Source of the DNA: Bacteroidia bacterium
GTDB lineage: Bacteria > Bacteroidota > Bacteroidia > AKYH767-A > OLB10
Assembly: GCA_016788065.1 (NCBI GenBank)
Contig: JAEUTI010000021.1
Span: forward strand, 1-49,779
Length of the DNA stretch: 49,779 nt
Reading direction: 5' to 3'
Shown here in pieces: positions 35,310 through 43,884 of the stretch. The notes under the pieces were generated by a model. That model searched no databases, was not told where the DNA came from, and worked only from the letters and a program-made list of their open reading frames with translations. Numbering within the stretch: position 1 is the first letter of the stretch; the number at the start of each line of letters is the position of its first letter. A program made the position numbers and the translations under genes.

Positions 35310-36428
35310 TTATTTCGTTCTTACTTCTTCACCATCATTCAAATCTCTGTAGCCGGTAGTAATAACAACATCACTGTCATTTATTCCTGACAATACCTCA
35401 GCATGACCGTTGTAGATAAGACCGATCTCCACATTCTTTCTCTTCGCAATAAGCTTATTTCCCTCTTGTACAGCAGACATCAGGTAATAACCATCTCCTG
35501 ATCTTTGTAACAAATCAACAGGAACAATCATAGCTTGTTCATTTTTGTAATCAACAATTTTCATGACAACAACCATGTTTGGTGTTAATCCTGTTTCAGA
35601 GGAGCTAACTGGAACTTCCACATTGAAAGTACGGTTAAGCGAATTAATCATCCTTGAAGAGAAACCAACTTTAGTAGAAATTTCTCTTTTCAAATCAGGG
35701 AAGTAAAGAATTACATCATCACCTTTATTAATTTTTCCGGCATAAGACTCACCCACTTCACCTTTAACCTTAAGATTTGAAAGATTCACAATTGAGAATA
35801 CAGGAATACCCGGTGTAACAGCTTGTCCGATTTTAATTCCAACATTATCAACTGTACCATTAACAGGAGCTTTTATTCTCGTAAGATCGAGTTGCTCATT
35901 CATGCTGGCCATTCTCTTTTCGAGTGATTCTTTATTATTCTTTGCAGTCAGGTATTGGATTTCACTACCAATTTTCTGATCCCAAAGATTTTTTTGCTTG
36001 TCGTATACATTTTTAGCAAAGCTGTATTGTGTTTCGACCTCAGCCAAGGTTTGTTTCAGAATCTGATCATCTAAAACAGCCAGCACCTGACCTTTAGAAA
36101 CTTTGTCGCCTTCTTTCACCAGAATAGAATTCACTATTCCCTGTGAGCGGGCACTTACATTTACGCTTTCGTCGCCATCAACTTTAGCCTGAACTTCCAC
36201 ATAGTGACGGAAAGGGGCTTTAGCAATTGGTGCTGCCACCACAAGCCGGCTTCCACCTTTTTCAGGATCAGCAGCCTTAAGTTCATCCCGCAGCGTGCGG
36301 ATTTTGTCATTAATTTCTGTTTGTTGTTTAATTAACTGATCCAATTCGGCTTGTTTGTCGCCGGCCTGACCACCGCCACAAGCGGCAATAAACAATGATG
36401 TAATAATTACTGCAAGTATAGATTTCAT
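35310..36428 (-). CDS. RND efflux periplasmic adaptor subunit, lipoprotein
   Basis: This 372-residue membrane-fusion protein has a lipoprotein signal LFIAAC (Cys17), a coiled-coil hairpin (about 25-50 and 130-185) and the lipoyl half-motifs VKEGDKVSKGQVLAVLDD and RIKAPVNGTVDNVGIKIGQ. The beta-barrel and membrane-proximal domains follow. It bridges the pump to the TolC-like channel across the periplasm. It lies 26 bases upstream of the pump and 35 bases downstream of the channel gene, all one direction. Confidence 0.92.
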   Translation of the reverse strand: MKSILAVIITSLFIAACGGGQAGDKQAELDQLIKQQTEINDKIRTLRDELKAADPEKGGSRLVVAAPIAKAPFRHYVEVQAKVDGDESVNVSARSQGIVNSILVKEGDKVSKGQVLAVLDDQILKQTLAEVETQYSFAKNVYDKQKNLWDQKIGSEIQYLTAKNNKESLEKRMASMNEQLDLTRIKAPVNGTVDNVGIKIGQAVTPGIPVFSIVNLSNLKVKGEVGESYAGKINKGDDVILYFPDLKREISTKVGFSSRMINSLNRTFNVEVPVSSSETGLTPNMVVVMKIVDYKNEQAMIVPVDLLQRSGDGYYLMSAVQEGNKLIAKRKNVEIGLIYNGHAEVLSGINDSDVVITTGYRDLNDGEEVRTK

Positions 36429-36463
36429 AGAATTATGATTTGAAAATAGTAAGTGAGCTGTTA

Positions 36464-37831
36464 TTAATATTTTATAGTTCCGGAAGCTTTATCCAGTTCA
36501 ATTTTAGAGATAATAGTTTCGAGTAATGCTGTGTAATAGTTGGCTTCCGCTTCCCGAAGAGATGTTTCAGCATCCACTACTTCAAGATTTGAACCAACAC
36601 CCTGTTCATATTTAATTTTAGAGACCCGGGCAATTTCACGTGCCAGTTCTCTGTTTTTCTTTTGCGTTTCCAGGTTGTCGATGTTATTTTTCAATCCGGT
36701 AACTGCATTATTAAATTCCAGTTTTATTCCCTGCTCCAGTGCATAAAATGCATTTTCAACTTTCAACTGTGCCAATTTTGCTTGTTTGGTTTGAGCATAT
36801 TTCTGAAATCCACCGAATATAGGAACAGAAAGAGATGCACCGATAATTGCAGTTGGATACCATTTATAATCGGTATTGAAAATATTAAATTCGTTTCTGG
36901 ATGCATTGGCACTTACATTTCCAAATAATACTAAACTCGGTAATCTCGAAAACTGATTTTTCTTTACATCAAGTTCGGTAAGGCGGTGCTGTGTTTCGAG
37001 AATTGAGTACTCAATACGACTCGAGACCTGAACACTATCGGTATTGATGACTGCAATATCAGGCATAACATCATCAATTTTTTCTGTCAGTGTAATTGGA
37101 GTTTTTAAATCCATTCCCATTTGAAATTTCAACAACAAATAGCTGTTTTCAACGACACGCTTTGTCTGATTTCTGGCGCTTTCTAGCAGATTATAATTTA
37201 ATTCGACTCTATCGTAATCGATTTTCTCTACAAAACCATTATCGAACAATGCTTTGGTATCGCTTTTTAATTTGGCAATTCTTTGAATATCGCTTTCAAG
37301 TTGTTTGAAACGCTCTTCAGCAACCAGCACAAAATAATATGCTTTGCTAACATTAACAGCAACATCAATTTTTGATTGCTGTAGTCCTTTGCGGGATAAG
37401 TCTGCATAAGTACGTGATGCCTGAAGTCCTACCAGATACGACCCATCGAATAATAATTGCGACGCACTCAATCCGGCGGATGCAGAATAATTTTGACCGA
37501 ACTGCACCGGTGCATAGGTTCCGGGTTCACCGCCAAAGAATTCACCTGGCACAAATGAAGTCGGGATTTCAATAAATTTATTGATGTCGGCACTACCTTT
37601 TACCTGCGGCAATCCAACACCTATTAGTTCATTGATTTTTGCCTGCGCAATCTGTGTTTCAATCTGTGCATTTTTTACATTGGTTTCATTTTTCAATGCA
37701 TACTCAATTGCCTGTTGAACCGTAAATCCGCTGCCGGCCGGAGTTTGTGCAGTTACGGTTTCGCTCAACACGAATGTTGAAAGCATCATTCCGAATGCTG
37801 CCAGATTTTTTTTATTGAAGGCTATTCTCAT
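36464..37831 (-). CDS. TolC family outer membrane efflux channel
   Basis: This 455-residue protein has a signal peptide ending TVTAQ (about residue 29) and two repeated TolC-type halves rich in long helices: FTVQQAIEYALKNETNVKNA in the first and LTELDVKKNQFSRLPSLVLFG in the second. GVGSNLEVVDAETSLREAEANY near the C-terminus is the conserved helix found in this family. It forms the outer membrane exit duct of the efflux system. Eleven bases separate it from the TetR gene upstream. Confidence 0.92.
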   Translation of the reverse strand: MRIAFNKKNLAAFGMMLSTFVLSETVTAQTPAGSGFTVQQAIEYALKNETNVKNAQIETQIAQAKINELIGVGLPQVKGSADINKFIEIPTSFVPGEFFGGEPGTYAPVQFGQNYSASAGLSASQLLFDGSYLVGLQASRTYADLSRKGLQQSKIDVAVNVSKAYYFVLVAEERFKQLESDIQRIAKLKSDTKALFDNGFVEKIDYDRVELNYNLLESARNQTKRVVENSYLLLKFQMGMDLKTPITLTEKIDDVMPDIAVINTDSVQVSSRIEYSILETQHRLTELDVKKNQFSRLPSLVLFGNVSANASRNEFNIFNTDYKWYPTAIIGASLSVPIFGGFQKYAQTKQAKLAQLKVENAFYALEQGIKLEFNNAVTGLKNNIDNLETQKKNRELAREIARVSKIKYEQGVGSNLEVVDAETSLREAEANYYTALLETIISKIELDKASGTIKY

Positions 37832-37842
37832 AAAAACAGTGT

Positions 37843-38463
37843 TTATTCTTCTTCTGTAATTTGTTTGTACTTATTAATTAATTTATGCCCTTTAATAGTT
37901 GTTATTCCATGTAAAAAATGATCGAACAGAATTATGTGCAAGGTTGCAAAGTTGTACTTGTCTGGTGGAAAAATTTCCGGATTAAATCCCATTTCCACCT
38001 GTTCAATCCGCAAACGCGCCAATACCGGAATATTGATGTCTTTGCGATATAATCCCTGACGAATTCCTTTATGAAGATTTTCTTCAACCATCTTCATCAT
38101 ATTCTGCTCCTTGAAATCGCGGAACATTTTCCAAACTGCAGGATGGTATTTCTGCATGTCATAAAATAAATTGGGATTCATTTTAGTAAACATCGATTCC
38201 ATATGCTTCATCAACTGCATAATTTCATGAATGGCATCAGTTGACTGCACTGCTATATCCTTGAACAAACATTCTCGGGATAACAAATCGTGACTACAAC
38301 ATTGCATCACCATATCGTTTTTATCACGGAAATGCTGATACAAAGTTTTCTTCGACATGGCCAAATGTTTCGCAACATCATCCATGGTTATACTGCGAAT
38401 CCCAAACTTGTAAAACAACTCTCTTGCCGACCCTATTATCCGCTCTTCTGCTTCTGTTTTCAT
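37843..38463 (-). CDS. TetR-family regulator of the efflux operon
   Basis: This 206-residue protein has an N-terminal TetR DNA-binding domain (ERIIGSARELFYKFGIRS, then ITMDDVAKHLAMSKKTLYQHFRDK at about 24-47) and a larger ligand-binding part. It is the first gene of the operon (TetR, TolC channel, adaptor, pump), so it probably represses its own operon. The promoter immediately upstream contains a 9-bp inverted repeat that overlaps the -33 element, the kind of site expected for a TetR operator. Inducers are unknown. Confidence 0.9.
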   Translation of the reverse strand: MKTEAEERIIGSARELFYKFGIRSITMDDVAKHLAMSKKTLYQHFRDKNDMVMQCCSHDLLSRECLFKDIAVQSTDAIHEIMQLMKHMESMFTKMNPNLFYDMQKYHPAVWKMFRDFKEQNMMKMVEENLHKGIRQGLYRKDINIPVLARLRIEQVEMGFNPEIFPPDKYNFATLHIILFDHFLHGITTIKGHKLINKYKQITEEE

Positions 38464-38471
38464 TTCGGGCG

Positions 38472-38508
38472 CAAAACTATGGAAACTTTTTTCGTGCGCA
38501 AAGTTTCC
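38472..38508 (-). promoter_or_regulatory. Efflux operon promoter with overlapping inverted repeat (probable TetR operator)
   Basis: On the minus strand TTTG (38502-38499), a 19-base spacer and TAGTTTTG (38479-38472) match the Bacteroidetes promoter exactly. A 9-bp inverted repeat, GGAAACTTT (38481-38489) and AAAGTTTCC (38500-38508) with a 10-base spacer, covers the -33 element and the spacer. A bound dimer would block RNA polymerase. The leader to the ATG at 38463 would be only a few bases. Confidence 0.75.
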
Positions 38509-38653
38509 GTCAAAAATATTCTACAAGAAATTGATTGTCAGCGACAAAAATTTTATTTTTCGCTGAAAAACAAGATGTTAAGTGAAAATTAAGAGTCTAA
38601 GTTTTGTAAAAAGTAGATTATTTTGTTGACTTGAAAATCAAATAATTACCTTG

Positions 38654-39358
38654 CTAATGGACAGTCTCTTTCACAATTTTACCCTTTTCATATAAAACTG
38701 TCTTCAACAAGGTACCCCGGTCATCATAACTTTTCCACGAACCGGTTTCCAAATCATCAGCATATTGGCCTTCAGTTTGCATTTTGCCGTTGTAGTAAAA
38801 AGTTTTGGCAGGCCCATCCAGCTTACCGGCTTTATATTCATACTCTATAGTAATCACCTCACTTTGATTATACCATCTGGAAATGCCATCTCTCAAACCA
38901 TTTTTATAGTTTGCTTCTTCCTGACGGAATCCATTATCATAATAGACTGTTTTCAATCCGTCGAGTTTTCCATTCACAAAATAATCAGATGACCGCTTTA
39001 TCCCGCCAAAGCGGTATTGTACTCTTTTGCCATGCAGCACACCTTCTTTATAGTTTTCTTCCAGCTCCAAACCACCGCCATCACCAAACTTCAAAAAGAT
39101 TCCATCCGGTATATCGTTACGAAATTCCTGAACCGAGGTAATAGTACCCTTGGCATTGTAATTCCGGAATACCCCTTCTTTTTTACCATTCAACAAATGG
39201 CCGGCACTAATAATGATATCGTTGGCATCTCGAACTTCAAAATGCACCAGACTTTTCACCCGGCTATCATTTGTGAAAGTGGTGTCGAATGGTGTTGCAA
39301 CTGCACTAAATTGGCTGCAAAAGCTAAATAAGATGCTGATGATCACTAAGTTTTTCAT
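38654..39358 (-). CDS. Secreted MORN-variant repeat protein (YwqK-like)
   Basis: This 234-residue protein has a signal peptide ending SAVA (about residue 21) and about eight repeats of the MORN-variant type, for example LNGKKEGVFRNYNAKG, NGKLDGLKTVYYDNG, KNGLRDGISRWYNQ and YADDLETGSWKSYDDRG. Such proteins are often labelled YwqK-family antitoxin by homology, but there is no toxin gene nearby and the signal peptide argues for an envelope role. It is divergent from the adenylosuccinate lyase gene. Confidence 0.8.
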   Translation of the reverse strand: MKNLVIISILFSFCSQFSAVATPFDTTFTNDSRVKSLVHFEVRDANDIIISAGHLLNGKKEGVFRNYNAKGTITSVQEFRNDIPDGIFLKFGDGGGLELEENYKEGVLHGKRVQYRFGGIKRSSDYFVNGKLDGLKTVYYDNGFRQEEANYKNGLRDGISRWYNQSEVITIEYEYKAGKLDGPAKTFYYNGKMQTEGQYADDLETGSWKSYDDRGTLLKTVLYEKGKIVKETVH

Positions 39359-39438
39359 AATTGAACGAATTTACAGACTACAAATGTGAAAAATTGGCGG
39401 TTCATTTGCAAAGGCAGGAACAGGATTGCAGGAATGTT

Positions 39439-39446
39439 TATCTTTG
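39439..39446 (+). promoter_or_regulatory. -7 element of purB
   Basis: TATCTTTG (39439-39446) matches TAnnTTTG exactly and lies inside the longer reading from 39426, so translation starts at the ATG at 39465 with a leader of about 15 bases. Confidence 0.55.
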
Positions 39447-39464
39447 TACTTTGAACACAAAGCT

Positions 39465-40823
39465 ATGAAACTGAATAATTACGATGCCATTTCCCCTGTT
39501 GATGGCAGATACCACAAAAATACTGCTGAACTCGGTCCTTTTTTCTCTGAAGCGGCATTGATCCGTTACCGGATTAAAGTTGAAGCAGCTTACTTTCTGG
39601 CTCTTTGTAATATTCCATTACCCCAATTAAACACAGTTTCTGCAGATGCTAAAAAAGCACTTGAAAAGCTGGTGAACGGCGAGACTCCAATTGATATTGA
39701 AGCGGTCAAAGCCATTGAAGCGGTTACCAATCATGATGTGAAGGCTGTAGAATATTACATCAAACAAAATTACGAATCCATGCTAGGACATGCTTCGGAA
39801 TTTATTCATTTTGGCCTTACATCACAGGATATCAATAACACCGCCATTCCTTTGGCAACTAAAGATGCAGTTGAACAAATCATGTTGCCGGTGCTTGACC
39901 AATTACGCAGCAAACTTGCATCCTTAGCTGAAGAATGGAGAACTATTCCTTTACTTGCTCATACGCACGGGCAGCCTGCATCTCCAACAGGCTTGGGAAA
40001 AGAAATCGCTGTTTTTGTGGAGCGTCTTGATTCGCAAATTGCTCAATTGAAACATATTCCCTGGTCTGCGAAATTTGGTGGTGCAACAGGAAATTTCAAT
40101 GCACATTATGCAGCTTATCCTCAAATCAATTGGGTAACATTCGGTAATGAATTCGTTTCTTCATTGGGATTACACCGATCACAGATTACAACTCAAATAG
40201 AGCACTACGATAATCTCGCAGCACTATTCGATTGTTTTAAAAGAATAAATACCATTCTGGTAGATTTATGTCGCGATATGTGGACTTATATTTCCATGAA
40301 CTACTTTACACAACAAGTAAAAAAAGGTGAAGTAGGATCGAGCGCCATGCCACACAAGGTTAATCCGATTGATTATGAAAATGCGGAAGGTAATTTTGGA
40401 ATTGCAAATGCCGTATTTGAACATTTGTCGGCTAAACTTCCGGTTTCCCGTTTACAACGCGACCTGACCGATTCTACCGTATTGCGGAATGCCGGAGTTC
40501 CATTTGCTCATTCACTCATAGCATTAAAGTCTTTGCTTCGTGGTCTAGATAAAATTACCGTTAACACAGCCACTATTGCTGCTGATTTGGAAAATAATTG
40601 GGCAGTTGTTGCAGAAGCCATACAGACTATTCTGCGAAGGGAAGCCTATCCAAATCCTTATGAAGCATTAAAAGATCTGACCAGAACAGGATCCAAAATC
40701 ACGAGCGAAACATTGCACAACTTTATTGCAAGCTTGAATGTCAGTGATGCCATAAAGCAGGAACTAATGCAATTTTCACCTTCCACTTATGTTGGGATGG
40801 CAATGAAATTTGATCAGAAATAA
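39465..40823 (+). CDS. purB: Adenylosuccinate lyase
   Basis: This 452-residue enzyme of the fumarase/aspartase superfamily acts twice in purine synthesis, releasing fumarate from SAICAR and from adenylosuccinate. Landmarks are ISPVDGRYHKNT at the N-terminus, LGHASEFIHFGLTSQDINNT, AHTHGQPASPTGLGKE and the superfamily signature GSSAMPHKVNPIDYENAEGN, with the mobile catalytic Ser in that loop. It resembles the longer E. coli-type PurB. The start at 39465 (MKLNNYDAISP) is set by the promoter at 39439-39446. The GT2 gene follows 43 bases later. Confidence 0.96.
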   Translation: MKLNNYDAISPVDGRYHKNTAELGPFFSEAALIRYRIKVEAAYFLALCNIPLPQLNTVSADAKKALEKLVNGETPIDIEAVKAIEAVTNHDVKAVEYYIKQNYESMLGHASEFIHFGLTSQDINNTAIPLATKDAVEQIMLPVLDQLRSKLASLAEEWRTIPLLAHTHGQPASPTGLGKEIAVFVERLDSQIAQLKHIPWSAKFGGATGNFNAHYAAYPQINWVTFGNEFVSSLGLHRSQITTQIEHYDNLAALFDCFKRINTILVDLCRDMWTYISMNYFTQQVKKGEVGSSAMPHKVNPIDYENAEGNFGIANAVFEHLSAKLPVSRLQRDLTDSTVLRNAGVPFAHSLIALKSLLRGLDKITVNTATIAADLENNWAVVAEAIQTILRREAYPNPYEALKDLTRTGSKITSETLHNFIASLNVSDAIKQELMQFSPSTYVGMAMKFDQK

Positions 40824-40866
40824 TTTACTTTCTAAAACAGTTTTTGCACAGTTCAAAATTTGCTAA

Positions 40867-41736
40867 ATGAAAGTATCAGGTTTTACATTCATCCGAAATG
40901 CAGTCAAATTTGACTACCCGATAAAAGAGGCAATCTTATCGATTTTACCTCTATGCGATGAAGTGATTGTGATGCTGGGACAGTCAGAGGATGGCACCAG
41001 AGAATTGCTTCAATCAATTTCTGATAACAGAATAAAAATAATTGATAGCACCTGGGATGATTCTCTACGTGAAGGCGGTAAAGTACTGGCTGATGAAACA
41101 AATAAAGCATTGAGTCACGTAGCTGCTGATTCTGACTGGGCATTTTATATTCAGGGTGATGAAGTATTGCATGAGCATAGCTATGAAGCCATTAATGATG
41201 CTTTAAAAAAATATAAGGATGATAGTAATGTAGAAGGTTTGCTTTTCAATTATCGTCACTTCTACGGATCGTACGATTATGTTGGAAATTCCAGAAAATG
41301 GTATCGTAAGGAAATCAGGGTTATCAAGAATGATAAAACCATCAAATCGTACAAAGATGCTCAGGGATTTCGTAAGAATGGCAAGAAATTAAAAGTAAAG
41401 CCGGTTTATGCTTTCATTCATCACTATGGTTGGGTAAAGCCACCAAAAGCCATGCAGGAGAAACAGAAAGAGTTTCACAAGATGTGGCATGATGATAAAT
41501 GGGTGGAAGCAAATATTCCGAAATCGGATGAATTTGATTATTCTAAAATTGATTCCCTTGCAGTATTCAGAGGAACACATCCTGAAGTTATTAAAGAGCG
41601 AATCAAACGGCAGAACTGGAAGTTTACTTTTGATCCTACCACTAAGAAAATGCCGTTGTTAACTTCATTGCTCCATGGTGTGGAACAATTTACAGGTTGG
41701 CGTCCGGGGGAATACAAAAACTACAAAATAATTTAG
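40867..41736 (+). CDS. Glycosyltransferase family 2 protein
   Basis: This 289-residue protein has the GT-A fold start (KVSGFTFIRNAVKFDYPIKE, then LPLCDEVIVMLGQSEDGT) and the acidic metal-binding stretch FYIQGDEVLHEHSY. The C-terminal half (KEIRVIKNDKTIK, HHYGWVKPPKAMQEKQKE) carries basic and aromatic residues. It adds a sugar to an acceptor in the cytoplasm; donor and acceptor are unknown. It follows purB and ends one base from the stop codon of the converging Fe-S protein gene, with no terminator between. Confidence 0.85.
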   Translation: MKVSGFTFIRNAVKFDYPIKEAILSILPLCDEVIVMLGQSEDGTRELLQSISDNRIKIIDSTWDDSLREGGKVLADETNKALSHVAADSDWAFYIQGDEVLHEHSYEAINDALKKYKDDSNVEGLLFNYRHFYGSYDYVGNSRKWYRKEIRVIKNDKTIKSYKDAQGFRKNGKKLKVKPVYAFIHHYGWVKPPKAMQEKQKEFHKMWHDDKWVEANIPKSDEFDYSKIDSLAVFRGTHPEVIKERIKRQNWKFTFDPTTKKMPLLTSLLHGVEQFTGWRPGEYKNYKII

Positions 41737-41737
41737 T

Positions 41738-42472
41738 TTAAACCAGGTCGTAGCCTTCCGACAATACATCCGCAAGATGCATTACTTTGAGTGGGATATT
41801 ATTTTTATTGATATATCCTTCAAGGTGCATCAGGCAACCCATATCTGTTGATATTGCTACTTCGGCACCGGTTTTAAGAATTTGTTCGACTTTCTTCTCG
41901 GCCAGTTTCACAGCAATTTCTTCAAACCTTGTAGCAAAAACACCACCCCAGCCACAACAGGTTTCCGTATCGGAAGTCCGCATCTCCACCAATTTTAATC
42001 CTTTGACTTTACTCAGTAATAATCGCGGACTTTCATGAATACCACACTCACGCATCGCGGTACAATTATCGAGGAAAGTTGCTTTGGTATTTAGTTTTGC
42101 TCCTACATCGGAGACATGCATAATATTGACAAGAAAATCGGAAAGTTCGAAAAAATATTTTTGCATTTGTTTATACTCATTGTGCAACGATGAGTTATGA
42201 AACATTTCAGGATAATAATTTTTCACCATGCTGACACAGGATGCACCGGGGGAAACAATGTAACGGTCGTTTTGAAACTCATGAATCAGCTTCTCCCCTA
42301 CTTCTTTACAATGATCGCGATATCCTTCATGGAATGCCGGAAGTCCGCAGCATGTTTGTTCCGGATTGTAATTCACTCCACAACCAACTTTCTCGAGAAC
42401 CTTAACCATATTCATGGCGGTATCAGGATAAAACTGATCAATGTAACAAGGTATAAAAATATCAACAATCAT
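41738..42472 (-). CDS. CCG-domain (Fe-S)-binding protein, LutA/GlcF-like
   Basis: This 244-residue protein has two cysteine-rich CCG domains: the first contains FIPCYIDQFYP and TCCGLPAFHEG, the second NCTAMRECG and TCCGWGGVFATRFEEI. CCG domains bind a non-cubane or 4Fe-4S cluster and occur in LutA, GlcF and heterodisulfide reductase. LutA-type proteins usually act with LutB and LutC in lactate oxidation, but neither is in this window. Here it is the third gene of an operon with aconitase and a UMF1 transporter, 26 bases after the transporter. Oxidation of a hydroxy-acid is possible, not shown. Confidence 0.85.
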   Translation of the reverse strand: MIVDIFIPCYIDQFYPDTAMNMVKVLEKVGCGVNYNPEQTCCGLPAFHEGYRDHCKEVGEKLIHEFQNDRYIVSPGASCVSMVKNYYPEMFHNSSLHNEYKQMQKYFFELSDFLVNIMHVSDVGAKLNTKATFLDNCTAMRECGIHESPRLLLSKVKGLKLVEMRTSDTETCCGWGGVFATRFEEIAVKLAEKKVEQILKTGAEVAISTDMGCLMHLEGYINKNNIPLKVMHLADVLSEGYDLV

Positions 42473-42498
42473 ATAATTTTCATTCGAGGTATTAACTA

Positions 42499-43863
42499 TT
42501 AATTTATTGCTATTTGTCGTGCATCTCTTCGTTGCAGAAACATGGAGCGTAGCAGGAAGAATAAACCAATAACAAAAAAGAAAATAAGTGCGAGCACGGA
42601 ATTACGCATACTTCCGGTGAGCTCTTCTATTAAACCATAGGATGCGGAACCTAAGACTAATCCCATTTTTTCACATACATCATAGAAACTGAAATATGAG
42701 GCATGATCCTGCGTTTCAGGCAGCAATTTAGAGTAGGTACTTCTGCTTAACGATTGTATTCCACCCATTACCATTCCTACTACAAATGCCAGCACATAAA
42801 ATGCATTGGGATCATATAAATTATAGGCACCCATACATATTCCAATCCAGATACTTATTGCAATCATCAACGCCTTCATATTCCCGAAACGAGCAGAAAG
42901 CGAAGAGAACATAAACGCTCCTCCGATTGCAACGAACTGAATAATTAAAACAGTAATGATGAGTTCGGAAGTACCCAGTTTGATTTCTTTCTCACCAAAC
43001 AATGTTGCCACATACATGACTGTTTGCACTCCCATATTGTAAAAAAAGAATGAAAGTAAAAATCTTGTCAGGTATTTCAGATTTTTCAACTCACGAAATA
43101 CCTTAATCAATTCTGAATATCCTTTCATCAGATACTTACCTTCCCGCTTCTTATTGTAAACATTTGACGGAAGATGATAAAAAGTATAAGATGAAAATCC
43201 TATCCACCAAACTCCAACCATCAGGAATGAAAGTCGTGCAGGAAGCGTTGTGCCGGCAGCAATTCCAAACAGATCGGGCTTCATAATCATAACCAGATTC
43301 AGAATAAGCAGAATGGAACTGCCAATATATCCTAATGCATATCCTTTAGCACTTACCCGATCCTGATCGGCGGGATCGGCAATTTCGGGAAGATAGGAAT
43401 TATAAAAAACGATACTGCCGGAAAACCCGATACTTGCGAGCATAAAGAAGAGTAATCCCAGCCAGAGGTTTGAACTGTCGAAGAAAAACAAACCGGCGCA
43501 GGAAAAACCACCCATCCATGCAAAAAATTTCATAAATCCCTTTTTACTTCCACTTGCATCGGCAATTGCAGAAAGCATGGGAGATAACAAGGCAACCAGT
43601 AAAAACGCAATCGATAAGGTGTAGGTATATAAGGCAGTATTCTTAAAATCTCTTCCCAAAAAATTTACTATATCAGAACCATTCTGAGTAGTTACTTCCG
43701 TAAAATAAATAGGAAAGATTGCGGTGGTAATCGTTAATGAATAAACAGAATTCGCCCAGTCATACATCGCCCAGGCGTTGATGATCTTCTTATTGCCTTT
43801 CACAACAAGAGCAGGAGCAGATGCCTCAGTTTTATTCAAGAGTATAAGAGATAAGAATCCCAT
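42499..43863 (-). CDS. MFS transporter, UMF1 (Atg22-like) family
   Basis: This 454-residue protein has 12 predicted helices and the family hallmark AWAMYDWANSVYSLTITTAIFP near the N-terminus, plus GSIVFYNSYLPEIA and GMVMGGIQSLSRSTYSKLLP further on, the latter a typical UMF1 pattern. Family members are related to yeast vacuolar amino acid effluxer Atg22; bacterial substrates are unknown. It lies 21 bases after aconitase and 26 bases before the CCG protein in one operon. The start at 43863 is the first plausible ATG. Confidence 0.9.
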   Translation of the reverse strand: MGFLSLILLNKTEASAPALVVKGNKKIINAWAMYDWANSVYSLTITTAIFPIYFTEVTTQNGSDIVNFLGRDFKNTALYTYTLSIAFLLVALLSPMLSAIADASGSKKGFMKFFAWMGGFSCAGLFFFDSSNLWLGLLFFMLASIGFSGSIVFYNSYLPEIADPADQDRVSAKGYALGYIGSSILLILNLVMIMKPDLFGIAAGTTLPARLSFLMVGVWWIGFSSYTFYHLPSNVYNKKREGKYLMKGYSELIKVFRELKNLKYLTRFLLSFFFYNMGVQTVMYVATLFGEKEIKLGTSELIITVLIIQFVAIGGAFMFSSLSARFGNMKALMIAISIWIGICMGAYNLYDPNAFYVLAFVVGMVMGGIQSLSRSTYSKLLPETQDHASYFSFYDVCEKMGLVLGSASYGLIEELTGSMRNSVLALIFFFVIGLFFLLRSMFLQRRDARQIAIN

Positions 43864-43884
43864 CCCGCCACAGCGGAATACCTT

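Noticed and set aside
38654-39358. Toxin-antitoxin system
   Set aside because: Only the YwqK-like repeat protein is present, it has a signal peptide, and no toxin-like gene is adjacent.
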